Shown here piece by piece: positions 7,282-16,474 of a DNA stretch of 64,000 bases. Origin of the DNA: Maribacter cobaltidurans (lineage in GTDB: Bacteria; Bacteroidota; Bacteroidia; Flavobacteriales; Flavobacteriaceae); NCBI RefSeq assembly GCF_002269385.1, contig NZ_CP022957.1:4455001-4519000 (forward strand). The letters run 5' to 3'. Numbering within the stretch: position 1 is the stretch's first letter; each line of letters starts with the position of its first letter. The position numbers were made by a program, and so were the translations under genes. The notes below the pieces were generated by a model. The model searched no databases. It saw only the letters and a program-made list of their open reading frames with translations, and had not been told where the DNA came from.

Positions 7282-8139
7282 ATGAAAGGAATTTGTGCAT
7301 TATATGGAAATGAGACAGATTTGATGGAAAGCCACATTTTTCCAAAATTTGTCATCAAGCATACCAAGAAAACGGGGTCAAAATTTTTGAGAAAATTGGT
7401 TGAACCCAATAAACGGGAACAAGATGGAATTAAACATCATTTGCTAAGTTTTAAAGCAGAGCAAGATTTTGCAGTTCGCGAAAAATGGTTCGCCGAGAAA
7501 ATTTTTCATCCTTTCTTGGAAGGTACTACAGAACTAGAATACAACGAAAATCTCTACTATTTCTCAATTTCGTTTCTATGGCGAATACTATTGTCCGAAT
7601 TCAGAACGACGGAAAATATAAAGAAACGATGGTATTTTGAACTACTTCAAGAGGTAGAAGAGGAATGGAAGTTTTATTTGCGGACAGACACTATTCCCGG
7701 AAAGTTTCACAACGTAAACCTATTTTTGACGGATAGGATAAAATCACATTCAACAGATTTAAAGGGAGTCGACTTTTACTTCACTAGAGCGTTAGACGGA
7801 ACAATTGTAAGTGGCCCATCTAAAGAGTATGTAATAGTATATGGAAAGTTCAACCGCTTTGTCTTTTGGAGTGTCATCAAAAGCCCTGGATATCTGGATG
7901 AACTTTATGATGTTGAAATTCATCCAAAAGGGGGGAGTATTGAAATCCCCCAGAGGTTAGAATATGAACCGATAACAACTTTTATGACCAATCGAATTAA
8001 AAAAATAGCAGAGTTTCCACTTCCAAGCGAAGCTCAACAAGATAGAATTGTAGAAGAAATAATGAAAGATCCTGAAAGTTTCTGGAAATCTGATATTGGA
8101 CGATCCATGTATAATGATAGGTTCAATCTAGAGAAATAA
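7282..8139 (+). CDS. Unknown protein with degenerate HNH/zinc-finger-like N-terminus
   Basis: A 285-residue soluble protein. The start CALYGNETDLMESHIFPKF (residues 5-23) recalls a group of predicted nuclease-associated proteins beginning CxxCG...SHI.PK. Here the second Cys of the expected pair is Tyr8, so zinc binding is doubtful. The rest is unrecognised: aromatic segments around residues 90-110 (YYFSISFLWRILLSEF) and 190-205 (FNRFVFWSVIKSPGYL) suggest a packed alpha/beta core rather than membrane spans. It sits third in the cargo segment. A nuclease or defence role is only inference from the N-terminal pattern and the setting. Confidence 0.6.
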   Translation: MKGICALYGNETDLMESHIFPKFVIKHTKKTGSKFLRKLVEPNKREQDGIKHHLLSFKAEQDFAVREKWFAEKIFHPFLEGTTELEYNENLYYFSISFLWRILLSEFRTTENIKKRWYFELLQEVEEEWKFYLRTDTIPGKFHNVNLFLTDRIKSHSTDLKGVDFYFTRALDGTIVSGPSKEYVIVYGKFNRFVFWSVIKSPGYLDELYDVEIHPKGGSIEIPQRLEYEPITTFMTNRIKKIAEFPLPSEAQQDRIVEEIMKDPESFWKSDIGRSMYNDRFNLEK

Positions 8140-8145
8140 TTTGTG

Positions 8146-8784
8146 ATGATAGAAACCTACTTAAACCTAACTGTAAATCGAAAAACTGATATTGAACTTA
8201 TTCAAGGATTATTAAGGGAACATGAAATTAAAGCACCCATTGTCATCGTAGAATTCGAGGATAGGTATGAGATTAATTTCACAAGTGAATATGAGCAATG
8301 GGAATTGGAATCAGAAATTCTTAAAGCTTTTCCTGAATATGAGTTTACCCAAAGTTTAGGAAAAGGCCGCAAAGAAATACGAATAGAATTTTCAAGACAA
8401 CAATCAAGTTTATCTTCTGATAATTGGGGCCGACCCTTGGAAAATCCAATAAATGAAACAAAATACTTGGTTAAAAGGTCTCAGCATAAAATTATAAAAT
8501 TCAGCCCTCAAGTAAAAGTACTTTTAGGTGACACTGATGAATTCTATTACATAAATATTATTGGCGGAGTGGACAAGGTAAACAATAGAACAGGTTATTT
8601 AGTGTTGGATGATTTTCGAGAATTTGATAAAGACAAAGAAACGGGTTTTTTAAAAAATGAACTCCACGAAACACCAATGGAGGCTTTTCGGGCCGGAGTG
8701 CGACAAATCAACTATTTGGCCGAATCGGATTATGAAGAATACTTGAAAGTCAAAAAACGGAATAAGAGAAAAAAGAAAAAGTAA
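8146..8784 (+). CDS. Protein of unknown function with basic tail
   Basis: A 212-residue soluble protein, unrecognised. It starts 6 nt after the previous stop (a GTG at 8143 directly precedes the ATG at 8146) and is clearly co-transcribed with that gene. The N-terminal 85 residues are acidic and beta/alpha mixed, residues 100-190 form a second domain, and the last 13 residues are almost all Lys/Arg, which could bind nucleic acid. The stop is 16 nt before the right copy of the duplicated hairpin. Confidence 0.6.
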   Translation: MIETYLNLTVNRKTDIELIQGLLREHEIKAPIVIVEFEDRYEINFTSEYEQWELESEILKAFPEYEFTQSLGKGRKEIRIEFSRQQSSLSSDNWGRPLENPINETKYLVKRSQHKIIKFSPQVKVLLGDTDEFYYINIIGGVDKVNNRTGYLVLDDFREFDKDKETGFLKNELHETPMEAFRAGVRQINYLAESDYEEYLKVKKRNKRKKKK

Positions 8785-8799
8785 ACCTTACTGTCTACT

Positions 8800-8819
8800 A
8801 AAAGCGCCCGATAGGGCGC
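8800..8819 (-). terminator. Duplicated terminator hairpin, right copy
   Basis: An exact copy of the 20-nt block at 5627-5646. On the minus strand the stem gcgccc/gggcgc is followed by TTTT, about 150 nt beyond the stop of the helicase gene, so it is probably that gene's terminator. On the plus strand it also follows the stop of the 8146-8784 gene, but without a T-run. Confidence 0.65.
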
Positions 8820-8821
8820 AA

Positions 8822-8959
8822 GCGTTAGGGATAGCAGCGTCATCGACCGCGGTGGCCCCCTTAGGGTTCGTTGCCTTGAAAAGCGACAGCGGAGCTCTTT
8901 CAAGGCGTACGAAACCTTGGGGTCCGCAAGGGCGATATAGCGGATAGCCCGGCCAACGC
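8822..8959. ncRNA. Candidate structured RNA element
   Basis: A GC-rich non-coding stretch between the terminator hairpin and the helicase stop. It folds as nested helices on paper: gcgtt (8822-8826) with aacgc (8955-8959); gcgg (8849-8852) with ccgc (8924-8927); an imperfect stem gggttcgt with acgaaacc; and a perfect 9-bp stem gccttgaaa (8873-8881) with tttcaaggc (8898-8906). The phrases gttagggatag and cggatagcccgg recall an intergenic repeat I have seen in flavobacterial genomes, from memory only. Strand and function are unknown; if transcribed with the helicase it is part of the 3' untranslated region. Confidence 0.45.
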
Positions 8960-8967
8960 CCAAAAAC

Positions 8968-11900
8968 CTATAAAGAGATGTTTGGCGTATGGGAGACTTT
9001 TTGGACGGATTTCGTTCGTGAAGTCGATTCTTCTTCTTTTTCCTCGGGTTCAACATCGTATTTATCTTCCAAGGAAAGATTGATTTCTTCCAACCGTTCT
9101 TCCATCTGTACCAACTGTTCCGACTTGTCGAATTCCAGTTCCAACACCTTTCTATTGGCCGCTACCGCCTTGCCGAAATCGTCTTTCAGTTCCGTCTGCG
9201 TTTTGAGGGTCTTCGGTATCTTGGCCAAGGCATTGTGCATATATTCAGCGATACTTAGGGGATTGGCCACGATTTTCTGGGAACCATGGACGTAGCTGGC
9301 ATTCGGGGTCTTGACAAACAACCGATGTTCATCGTTATCGATGACCTTGAGCCTCAGTTCGGCATCCAAGAGGGAGACTATGATATGTTCCCCGACCGTT
9401 TTTCGTTTGGATTCTAAAAGATGCTGGAGTTTTTTTCCAATGACCAGCGTTTCTGTCGAACCATCTATTTTTAACGCTTTGAGTAAACTCAAAAAATAGA
9501 TGCTTTTATCGGCGAGGGATTCCCATAAGGGTAGATCGTTTTGAAGATTGGCGATGTTTTTGTCCGTTTTCATTAGTTCGTTCTCATAGAAATGGATATT
9601 GTTCTGCGCCTCCAAACGGTTCTTTTTAAAAATGGAACGTTCGAGTTTCAGTTCGTCCAATTGCTTGCCCAACTCTTCCTTTTCCAGATACAAAGGGTCG
9701 TTCTTGGCAACGGCCAACAAGGTTTTGTAATCAATGGAGCCCTCGTCGTTGACCGGCCCCATATCCAATCTGTTGAACTGTATCGTGCCATTGGTCAATT
9801 GCTCGATAAAATTCTTTTTGATATTGACATTGTTGAGCATCAGGGCATCCGTACAGTTCTCGACAATGTAAAACGATACCACGACTTTGTTGTCAAAATG
9901 TTCCTTGGCACCAAGGTTTCCTTTCCGCACCCCTCTCCCGTTGCGTTGGTCGATATCCGTAGGCCGGTAGGGAATATCCACATGGTGTATCCGTACCAAA
10001 CGTTGCTGGATATTGGTTCCGGTCCCCAACTTTTCCGTGGAGCCGATGATGACCCGATAGGAACCTTCGTTTACTCTTTTGAAGCATTCCAAGCGTTTTC
10101 TATCGGTCTTAAAGTCATGGATGAATACTATTTCTTCTTTGGGAACTCCATATTCTTCGACCAGAATACGCTTTAGCTCGTCATAGATATTGAAATGCTC
10201 CTTGGGAACCCCCAAATCAGAAAAAATGGCCTGTGCGCCCTTAAAAGAATTGGTTTCGACATACGTTTTATAGACTTCAGAGGCAATTGTCCGCAATTTG
10301 GCCTCCCCGGGGTCGTCCAATTCCTGGTTCAACAATCTCGGATCGATGGAGGCATTTCGCATATGATGGAGCGCGATCAGCGACAAGGCGCTTTTTTGTT
10401 CCTCGGTATATTCCTTTCCGCCGTATAACAAGCTACTATCCCCTCTTTGCAGGAACTCCTTTATCCTGTCAAAATACGCCAATTGGGCGGCAGTAGGTTT
10501 TAACGTATGGACATCGAGCTGCATTTTTGGCCTGTCGATTTGGTGGGTAGTGCCGTTGACGATAATCGAAATCTCGTTGTAGAGCGAGGACAACAATTTC
10601 ATTTTCTTGAAGGAACGGAAACGCTCGCGAACCTTATAATCGCCCGAAACGGTAGGTTCAAATTCATAGGATTTGTTGGCGAACACCTGTGCCCATTGGT
10701 CAAAGGAGGTAATGTTCATCTCCTGCATGCGATGGGGAATAAGGTATTTGAACAGTACATAGACCTCGGTAATCGAATTGGAAATGGGCGTACCCGATAG
10801 AAAAGTGGTCTGAAAGTCCCTTTCTTTTGCCTTTTGAAGGGTTCGAATGGCGACCAGCAGGTTTTTGCTGCGCTGCGAACCCTTGTTGGTATTCAGCCCG
10901 GCAACCCTACTGTGCCGTGTGGTGTACATGAGGTTCTTGAACTTATGGGATTCGTCCACCATGATGTGCCCAAAGCCCATTTGGTCAAAATTGATGACCT
11001 CGCTCTGTTTCTGTTGCATCTGGAAATACACCTCGTCCAAAGTGGCCTTCAAATTCTCGCGCCTTTGCTGTAGGCCTTTGAGTACTCTTTTGCTGATGGA
11101 ATACTTATCCTCTTGGATGACGTTCAGGTCGCGTTCCAGGTTCGCCAGTTCCTCGCTGATGATGTCGTGGATGACCTTCGGGGACTGCGGAATGAACTTA
11201 AAGGTATCATGGCTCATCAATACCACATCACAATCGGTACTTGCGATCTTGGCAAAAAAAGCATTGCGATTGGCGAGGCCGCTGACCACCTTGTCATGGG
11301 CGACCAATAATTTCATGTTCGGAAAGGCATTGAGCAGTTCGTTCCTCAACTGCACTATTGTGGAGCGCAGCCCGATAACCAAGGTTTTCTTCGAAAGGTT
11401 GAGTTCCTTTAGTTTATAGGAGGCCAAGGCCATGTCCAAGGTCTTCCCGAAACCCACCTCTTTATTGACCAACAACCCTTGGTTGATGATGATGCCCGCC
11501 ACGGTATCTTTTTGGCTGGGATATGGGGTAAACTGTTGTAACCCCTCGAATTTGAGATAGCTGCCATCATATTTGGGATGTACCTTGGCGTCGTACATTC
11601 TGTAAAAGATTAATTCCAGTTCTTTCCTTAGATCGGGCTTCCCCATGATGTAGTTGTGAAAATCCTTATAAAGGATTTCAAATTTGATGCGGATTTCCTG
11701 CATCCTTGCCTTATCCGTTTTCTTGTTCCCCTTTGGCCCTTTCGATATATAGGGAATGGTTGAGTTCAGGGCACCTTCCAAAATATCCGTAAAATAATAG
11801 CTCCGGTTCTCGCTCCGTACATAGAACTTTCTGACTTCCTGATATTCGTAGGTCTCGATCTTGACCATATATTTGGATGTACTTTCGTTGTAGGCAATGT

Positions 11901-13839
11901 GCGCCAAGGTCTGGTAGGTGTCATAGAGAAAGGCCTGGGTAATCTCCAACGGAAACCATGGTTCGTGCAGTTTGATGTCAAGGTCTTCAAAAGGCGTAAC
12001 GGGCGGCTTTACCCCTTCCAAGGCCAAAAGGGATCTGTCGATGTAATTCTTATCGATATAGGACTGGTATGGGCCAAAATCGTTCCTTCGGTAAAAATTG
12101 ATTTTTTCGTAGATGGTTCCCGATAAAAAAAGGAATTTTGGAGCCAAAACGACACTGTTCCCTTCCGGGTTCAGAAACAATAATTGCCGTTCCAGGGCAT
12201 CCTTGATGAGCGATTCCTTGGCTCCCCCGGTCATTCGGGCCAATACGTCCGCATCGATGCCGTTGTATTTGTTCAACGAAAAATAGATGGCATCCTCCAG
12301 TGATAGTTTTTCAGGGGTTTTGGCCATCCCGCTCCAAGGATTGACCAAAATATCGGCCTTTAAGAAAGTGCCGTTTTCAGGTCTTTCCAAGGCCAGGAGC
12401 ATCGGTCCCTGAATATCCAAGGTTACAAAGGGATAGTTCGCCTTGTCGTGCAGTTTCCCGTACTGAAAGTCGAACAGGTCGTATTGATAGTTCAGGCTGT
12501 CCAAAGTCTTTTGCCCCATGCTCCTGTCGGTATCCAATAATTCGAGATAGGTGTCGCGCAAGGCCAATATCTTGGAAAGCCTATCGAATTCCTTGGGTTT
12601 GACGGTCAACACTTCCAACACTCCGTTTTCAAGGATTTTGGCGATTTTCTGTTCCCTGATGACCAGATTACCGGCCTTTAGTATGCCTTTATACCGCAAT
12701 TGCGAAATGGGTGCCAAAGGTTCCTTGGGGGTAAATTCGATCGGCCTTTTTTCTATTGTCCGGGTTTTATCGGCAAGTCCAAGATCGCCCAACTTTTGGG
12801 TTATGGTATGTTGCAGCCCTTCCAATTGGATCGTGTTCTTTACCGTGTAATCGGTTTGGTCGTACATACCACCTTCCTCCATTTTGCCCAAGACCCGATT
12901 TCCATAATTCGAGAAATAGGAACTGAACTGAACGGTGTTTTCGCCCACCACCAGTTCCATGGTATCGGCAAACAGTTCATTGATCTTCTGCTGTTCGGCA
13001 GTTGTTTCTATCCCTTGATTGTTCTGAAACACCAAAATATCGGTAACCACGGCCGTATTTTCCTGGGCAAAGGCCGTATCGGGTAGGCGGACACCGCCCA
13101 AAAAATTATTGGTTTCCATCAAGTGCTTCCGAATGGTCGCATATTGGGCCTTGTCCAAAAAATTCTTGGTACATATCAAAACGGAAACCCCAGCAGGCTT
13201 TAGACAGGACAATCCCTTGTACACAAAATAGGAATGGATGTTCTTGGAAATCCGGGCCTGTAATGGATGGCCACTTAACGCGGTATCGAAAATCTTGCTC
13301 GCCCCAAAGGGAATGTTGCCGACCACAAGGTCATACTTCCTACCGGCATCGGTCTGTGCCATATTCTCAAAGGGAACCCCAAAAATCTGGACATTGGTGT
13401 TCGGTTTGAAATTGTGTTCCAAAATACGGGTGGTCAGAATTTCCTTTTCGAAAGCGGTGTATCGTGCCGCAGGAAACTGCTTCAATAATTCCCGGATGAA
13501 AAGGCCGTTTCCCGCGCTCGGTTCCAAAACGGTCTTTGGTTTAAAATCTTCCAATCCATTCAAGAACGAGCCGATGGACCGTATAATGGGAACAGGTGTA
13601 AAATAGGAATTGAGGGAACTTTTTTCCAAGCTTGCCAGAACGGTCGGGGCATATTCCTGCCCGAAATAACGTTCCAACCGTTCCAAAAAAACGGATCGAT
13701 ATTCCTCATTCTTGAGGATGTCGTAAATATTGCCAAAACCAAGGTTGTTAATAAACAGATGCGGATCCGATTCTGGCGCGTGGAGGGCGTCCAGGGTCCT
13801 CACCAAATGGTCGAGGTACCTTTTCTTTGAGTATTTCAT
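8968..13839 (-). CDS. N6-adenine DNA methylase-helicase fusion
   Basis: A 1623-residue cytoplasmic protein. The N-terminal third is an Eco57I/N6-type methyltransferase: AdoMet loop EPSAGNG near residue 106 and catalytic-type motif GNIPFG near 172 (Ile in place of the usual Pro). The C-terminal half is a superfamily 2 helicase: Walker A GFGKT near 795, Walker B DESH near 961, FLSGTPISNS (motif III-like), GSTEKLGTGTN (motif V) and QRNGRGVR near 1299 (motif VI). Coiled coils fill residues 1380-1600. Such giant methylase-helicases are standard on Bacteroidetes conjugative elements and are thought to protect incoming DNA from restriction, which is inference. The gene appears intact and is followed by the structured-RNA candidate and terminator. 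Confidence 0.85.
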   Translation of the reverse strand: MKYSKKRYLDHLVRTLDALHAPESDPHLFINNLGFGNIYDILKNEEYRSVFLERLERYFGQEYAPTVLASLEKSSLNSYFTPVPIIRSIGSFLNGLEDFKPKTVLEPSAGNGLFIRELLKQFPAARYTAFEKEILTTRILEHNFKPNTNVQIFGVPFENMAQTDAGRKYDLVVGNIPFGASKIFDTALSGHPLQARISKNIHSYFVYKGLSCLKPAGVSVLICTKNFLDKAQYATIRKHLMETNNFLGGVRLPDTAFAQENTAVVTDILVFQNNQGIETTAEQQKINELFADTMELVVGENTVQFSSYFSNYGNRVLGKMEEGGMYDQTDYTVKNTIQLEGLQHTITQKLGDLGLADKTRTIEKRPIEFTPKEPLAPISQLRYKGILKAGNLVIREQKIAKILENGVLEVLTVKPKEFDRLSKILALRDTYLELLDTDRSMGQKTLDSLNYQYDLFDFQYGKLHDKANYPFVTLDIQGPMLLALERPENGTFLKADILVNPWSGMAKTPEKLSLEDAIYFSLNKYNGIDADVLARMTGGAKESLIKDALERQLLFLNPEGNSVVLAPKFLFLSGTIYEKINFYRRNDFGPYQSYIDKNYIDRSLLALEGVKPPVTPFEDLDIKLHEPWFPLEITQAFLYDTYQTLAHIAYNESTSKYMVKIETYEYQEVRKFYVRSENRSYYFTDILEGALNSTIPYISKGPKGNKKTDKARMQEIRIKFEILYKDFHNYIMGKPDLRKELELIFYRMYDAKVHPKYDGSYLKFEGLQQFTPYPSQKDTVAGIIINQGLLVNKEVGFGKTLDMALASYKLKELNLSKKTLVIGLRSTIVQLRNELLNAFPNMKLLVAHDKVVSGLANRNAFFAKIASTDCDVVLMSHDTFKFIPQSPKVIHDIISEELANLERDLNVIQEDKYSISKRVLKGLQQRRENLKATLDEVYFQMQQKQSEVINFDQMGFGHIMVDESHKFKNLMYTTRHSRVAGLNTNKGSQRSKNLLVAIRTLQKAKERDFQTTFLSGTPISNSITEVYVLFKYLIPHRMQEMNITSFDQWAQVFANKSYEFEPTVSGDYKVRERFRSFKKMKLLSSLYNEISIIVNGTTHQIDRPKMQLDVHTLKPTAAQLAYFDRIKEFLQRGDSSLLYGGKEYTEEQKSALSLIALHHMRNASIDPRLLNQELDDPGEAKLRTIASEVYKTYVETNSFKGAQAIFSDLGVPKEHFNIYDELKRILVEEYGVPKEEIVFIHDFKTDRKRLECFKRVNEGSYRVIIGSTEKLGTGTNIQQRLVRIHHVDIPYRPTDIDQRNGRGVRKGNLGAKEHFDNKVVVSFYIVENCTDALMLNNVNIKKNFIEQLTNGTIQFNRLDMGPVNDEGSIDYKTLLAVAKNDPLYLEKEELGKQLDELKLERSIFKKNRLEAQNNIHFYENELMKTDKNIANLQNDLPLWESLADKSIYFLSLLKALKIDGSTETLVIGKKLQHLLESKRKTVGEHIIVSLLDAELRLKVIDNDEHRLFVKTPNASYVHGSQKIVANPLSIAEYMHNALAKIPKTLKTQTELKDDFGKAVAANRKVLELEFDKSEQLVQMEERLEEINLSLEDKYDVEPEEKEEESTSRTKSVQKVSHTPNISL

Positions 13840-13876
13840 GAGTGAGTGAGTTAAGGAATTTGATTGGATGCTTATG

Positions 13877-14326
13877 CTACATAGTCAGACCTTTATTTTT
13901 ATCTGGATTAATTTGTTTACGGACTTCCCGCAAATCATATTCTGAAAGTGTAAAACCTAAATTTGTTAAAAGGGCATCGTTGAATTTGCGCTTGGCAAAC
14001 TCGGACCAACCAAGTAATCCATTGTGCTCTATTTCATTTTCATGGTAATATTCTTGGGCAAGATTGATTTTACATTCTTCCACTATACACTTTCTTGAGT
14101 ATCTGAGCCTTTCACAAATCCACTCGTAATTGAAATACAGTAGGTTTTGGTGCATATCCCGATTTGCCATATAGTTATCCGATACCAAATGGCCCGTTTC
14201 TTTTTCGTACATCCTCACACTTCCGTTGTCATCACATTCGCTGTCGCCGATAAAGTAAATGAACGATTTTGTTACCATGGCCATTTTAAAAACGTGTCCG
14301 TCGATTTTTTTGTACTTATTTTCCAT
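13877..14326 (-). CDS. Protein of unknown function
   Basis: A 149-residue soluble protein, unrecognised, with a tyrosine- and acid-rich middle (QNLLYFNYEWICERLRYSRK) and no membrane segment. Its start is one base from the stop of the upstream gene (14328), so it is the third gene of the minus-strand unit that begins with the M23 peptidase. It could act in transfer or establishment, but nothing in the sequence says so. Confidence 0.55.
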   Translation of the reverse strand: MENKYKKIDGHVFKMAMVTKSFIYFIGDSECDDNGSVRMYEKETGHLVSDNYMANRDMHQNLLYFNYEWICERLRYSRKCIVEECKINLAQEYYHENEIEHNGLLGWSEFAKRKFNDALLTNLGFTLSEYDLREVRKQINPDKNKGLTM

Positions 14327-14327
14327 T

Positions 14328-15599
14328 TTAGGAAGGTTTCATTTGCACAGTCTGCACAGCTAGATTATTTTTTAGTTTTACCAAGGCAATTGGGAAATTT
14401 TTGCTGTGCGAGTAATGCCGATCGATATGCCGCAGTACGGAACCGACAATGGGTCTAAAGTGCATTTCCTCTTGATTTTTCTCGCCTTCCGCAAAACGCC
14501 ATTCCCCCGTACCGTAATGCTTTTTGAGGAACGCCGTTCTTTCATTGTTTTTTAACACAATGGCATCTTTTTCGACCACAAAATTCTTTTTGATAATGAC
14601 CTCTTTCGAGAGGTACAATCTTTCTTGGGCCGAAATTTCCTTGGATTGCATGAGTTTTTTATAAGTTTCCCATTGCAATCGTGAATGTCCGTTAACTTCC
14701 TCATTGCGCCGAACATAAAGGATGCCTTTGTGGATACCAAGTTGTAGACCGTGCTTTAGATAGGCTATGAGTTCTATCTTGCTGTCCAGAAAGCGTTCCT
14801 TGAATTCCTGCATGCCGAAATAGAGGGATTCGGATTTTGGTGCCGTCTCCAGAAAGGACTGAAACACCAAGTAGCGCTCCGTAGCTTCCGTAAGGGTCAT
14901 GATATTGTATTTTCCTTCTAATTCCGAAAGATGGAACTGTTTGCCTACATATTGTATGGGATCGGATACCACCTGCTCGCTTGGTAGTAAAATCGATTCC
15001 TTGAAATAGGGATTGCTTTGGAAGGTCAGTTGGACGGCATCATTATAAAATGCCGCAATACTTCTGCTATCCTTTCTTTCGTTTTGCAATCGGTCGGCCC
15101 CATAAAAGGAATGCTCAAATCGAAGCGAACTTTTTTCTACCGGATGTAAGGCCGAAACCGATTGACGCAAGCCTCGACCGTCGTAGGTTTTCCATAAAGG
15201 AATATTACCGTGGGTAGTGCTGGCCATAAAAAAGGTATGGGTATTGAACTGAAACCCGAATTTTATCGTGCACAAAAGCGAATCGCTTTCCAAAATCCTA
15301 AAATTCCCGATAGGAACGATTTTATGGTCGTGGTTGACCAGTAGTTCTTTTTCCTTGCCTTGGGCCAATAGCTTTTTAAGGTTTCCATCGATATAGCCCT
15401 TTTTGGCAAGGTTTAGCCGTTTGATATAATCGAGCTTTTTAAGGTCCTTGACTTCATCAGTGGTTATCGAGTCATATTCCAGCTTACCAAAAGCCCTAAA
15501 ATCTATATCTTTCGACATTTGCCTGTAATTATTGACAGTATGGTACAAGCGCCTTGCAAAGCGTGCAGCCCTTTTCCAAATTGGGATTTTATTCTCCAT
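14328..15599 (-). CDS. Conjugative-element protein of unknown function
   Basis: A 423-residue protein from the ATG at 15599; the open frame extends to 15632. The chosen start overlaps the last 11 nt of the M23 peptidase gene (ATGGAGAATAA), the usual pattern for coupled genes. No domain is recognised. Residues 35-100 are Lys-rich, followed by mixed alpha/beta sequence (TIKFGFQFNTHTFFMAST) and a repeated arrangement of YxLVFQ and LYxG segments. No signal peptide. Bacteroidetes elements often encode a long unknown protein next to the methylase-helicase, and this is likely one. Confidence 0.6.
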   Translation of the reverse strand: MENKIPIWKRAARFARRLYHTVNNYRQMSKDIDFRAFGKLEYDSITTDEVKDLKKLDYIKRLNLAKKGYIDGNLKKLLAQGKEKELLVNHDHKIVPIGNFRILESDSLLCTIKFGFQFNTHTFFMASTTHGNIPLWKTYDGRGLRQSVSALHPVEKSSLRFEHSFYGADRLQNERKDSRSIAAFYNDAVQLTFQSNPYFKESILLPSEQVVSDPIQYVGKQFHLSELEGKYNIMTLTEATERYLVFQSFLETAPKSESLYFGMQEFKERFLDSKIELIAYLKHGLQLGIHKGILYVRRNEEVNGHSRLQWETYKKLMQSKEISAQERLYLSKEVIIKKNFVVEKDAIVLKNNERTAFLKKHYGTGEWRFAEGEKNQEEMHFRPIVGSVLRHIDRHYSHSKNFPIALVKLKNNLAVQTVQMKPS

Positions 15600-16425
15600 G
15601 AGTATTGGGTTTAATATCCATGACTTCGGCATAGATGGTTTTCTTTAGGTTAAAGGATGGCCTTGGATCGATTTTGACTTCATTCTTCCAAACTTCGTAA
15701 TGCAGATGAAATCCCGTGGAACTACCCGAACTACCAACCGTTGCTATAAGCTCATGTTGGTCAATAGTCTGTCCTTTGGCGACCAATACCTTTTCCAAAT
15801 GTCCGTAGAGGGTCTTAAAACCGAACCGGTGCCTGATGATAATATGGATGCCATAACCATTTTCTGAATAAATGACCTCGGACACGGTTCCCGCGGCCGA
15901 TGCATATATAGGCTTGCCAGATGGAGCGGCCAGATCGATACCAAAATGGGTTTTCGTTTTTTTGGAAATGGGATGGGTACGCATGCCATACCTACTTGAC
16001 AATGAATAATTGCCCTTTTCCAAGGGAACACACGAGGGAAACTGGTGCAGGAGTTCCGGTCGGTATGTCAAATATGTTTCCAAAGCAGCTATATAGGAGT
16101 AATCCGGAATTTGATACAGGTACTTGGCAATCCGTTCTTCAATGGCCAATAACAAATGTTCCCGTTCCTTATCCACAATGGTACTATCAAAGCGGTCGGT
16201 TTTAAAATTGTCCTTTAGCCGTTCCCCGTAATTTTCCATGGCAACGGTTGTTTCCCGAAGTTTTGAATCCGAAAAACCGAAACCATTTCCGATGACATAG
16301 AAAAGACAAAGAAGTATCAGAAAAAGCAAGTGGGCCAGTTCCTTTCGACCCATACCGCTGACATAGCAATGTCCAACTATTCGCATTTTTTTCCCCAATA
16401 AATTTGCAGATTCAAAAAAATTCAT
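15589..16425 (-). CDS. Membrane-anchored M23 metallopeptidase
   Basis: A 278-residue protein. One hydrophobic segment (residues 32-50, LLFLILLCLFYVIG) anchors it in the inner membrane with the catalytic part in the periplasm. The M23/LytM zinc site is complete: H160-x3-D164 in THFGIDLAAPSG, the HxH motif H240-x-H242 in GFHLHYEVW, and H209 in YGHL. These enzymes cut peptidoglycan cross-bridges; in a conjugative element the likely role is local wall opening for the type IV channel. Its start region faces a divergent promoter for the gene at 16475. Internal ATGs (codons 14 and 25) are alternative starts. Confidence 0.85.
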   Translation of the reverse strand: MNFFESANLLGKKMRIVGHCYVSGMGRKELAHLLFLILLCLFYVIGNGFGFSDSKLRETTVAMENYGERLKDNFKTDRFDSTIVDKEREHLLLAIEERIAKYLYQIPDYSYIAALETYLTYRPELLHQFPSCVPLEKGNYSLSSRYGMRTHPISKKTKTHFGIDLAAPSGKPIYASAAGTVSEVIYSENGYGIHIIIRHRFGFKTLYGHLEKVLVAKGQTIDQHELIATVGSSGSSTGFHLHYEVWKNEVKIDPRPSFNLKKTIYAEVMDIKPNTHGE

Positions 16426-16432
16426 ATATTTG
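16403..16432 (+). promoter_or_regulatory. Bacteroidetes-type promoter
   Basis: TTTG at 16403-16406 (-33 element) and TATATTTG at 16425-16432 (-7 element, consensus TAnnTTTG) with an 18-nt spacer. Transcription would start near 16439, 36 nt ahead of the ATG at 16475. This supports 16475 as the start of the downstream gene, since an upstream start at 16430 would lie inside the promoter. Confidence 0.6.
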
Positions 16433-16474
16433 CTTTATCTACAAATTTATAATTTATTTGCAAATAAGCAAGAA

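Noticed and set aside
5627..8819. The two 20-nt hairpin copies considered as a CRISPR-like or integron-like repeat pair.
   Set aside because: Only two copies exist, 3.15 kb apart with whole genes between them, with no cas genes or integrase; a terminator is the simpler reading.
8730..9056. A 108-codon minus-strand frame through the region with the hairpin and structured-RNA candidate.
   Set aside because: It overlaps the ends of two well-supported genes, has a low-complexity, basic and Phe-rich composition and is explained by the non-coding element.
9592..10176. A 194-codon plus-strand frame (and several like it) opposite the methylase-helicase.
   Set aside because: It is antisense to conserved helicase motifs, including the motif VI region, and has no recognisable protein pattern.
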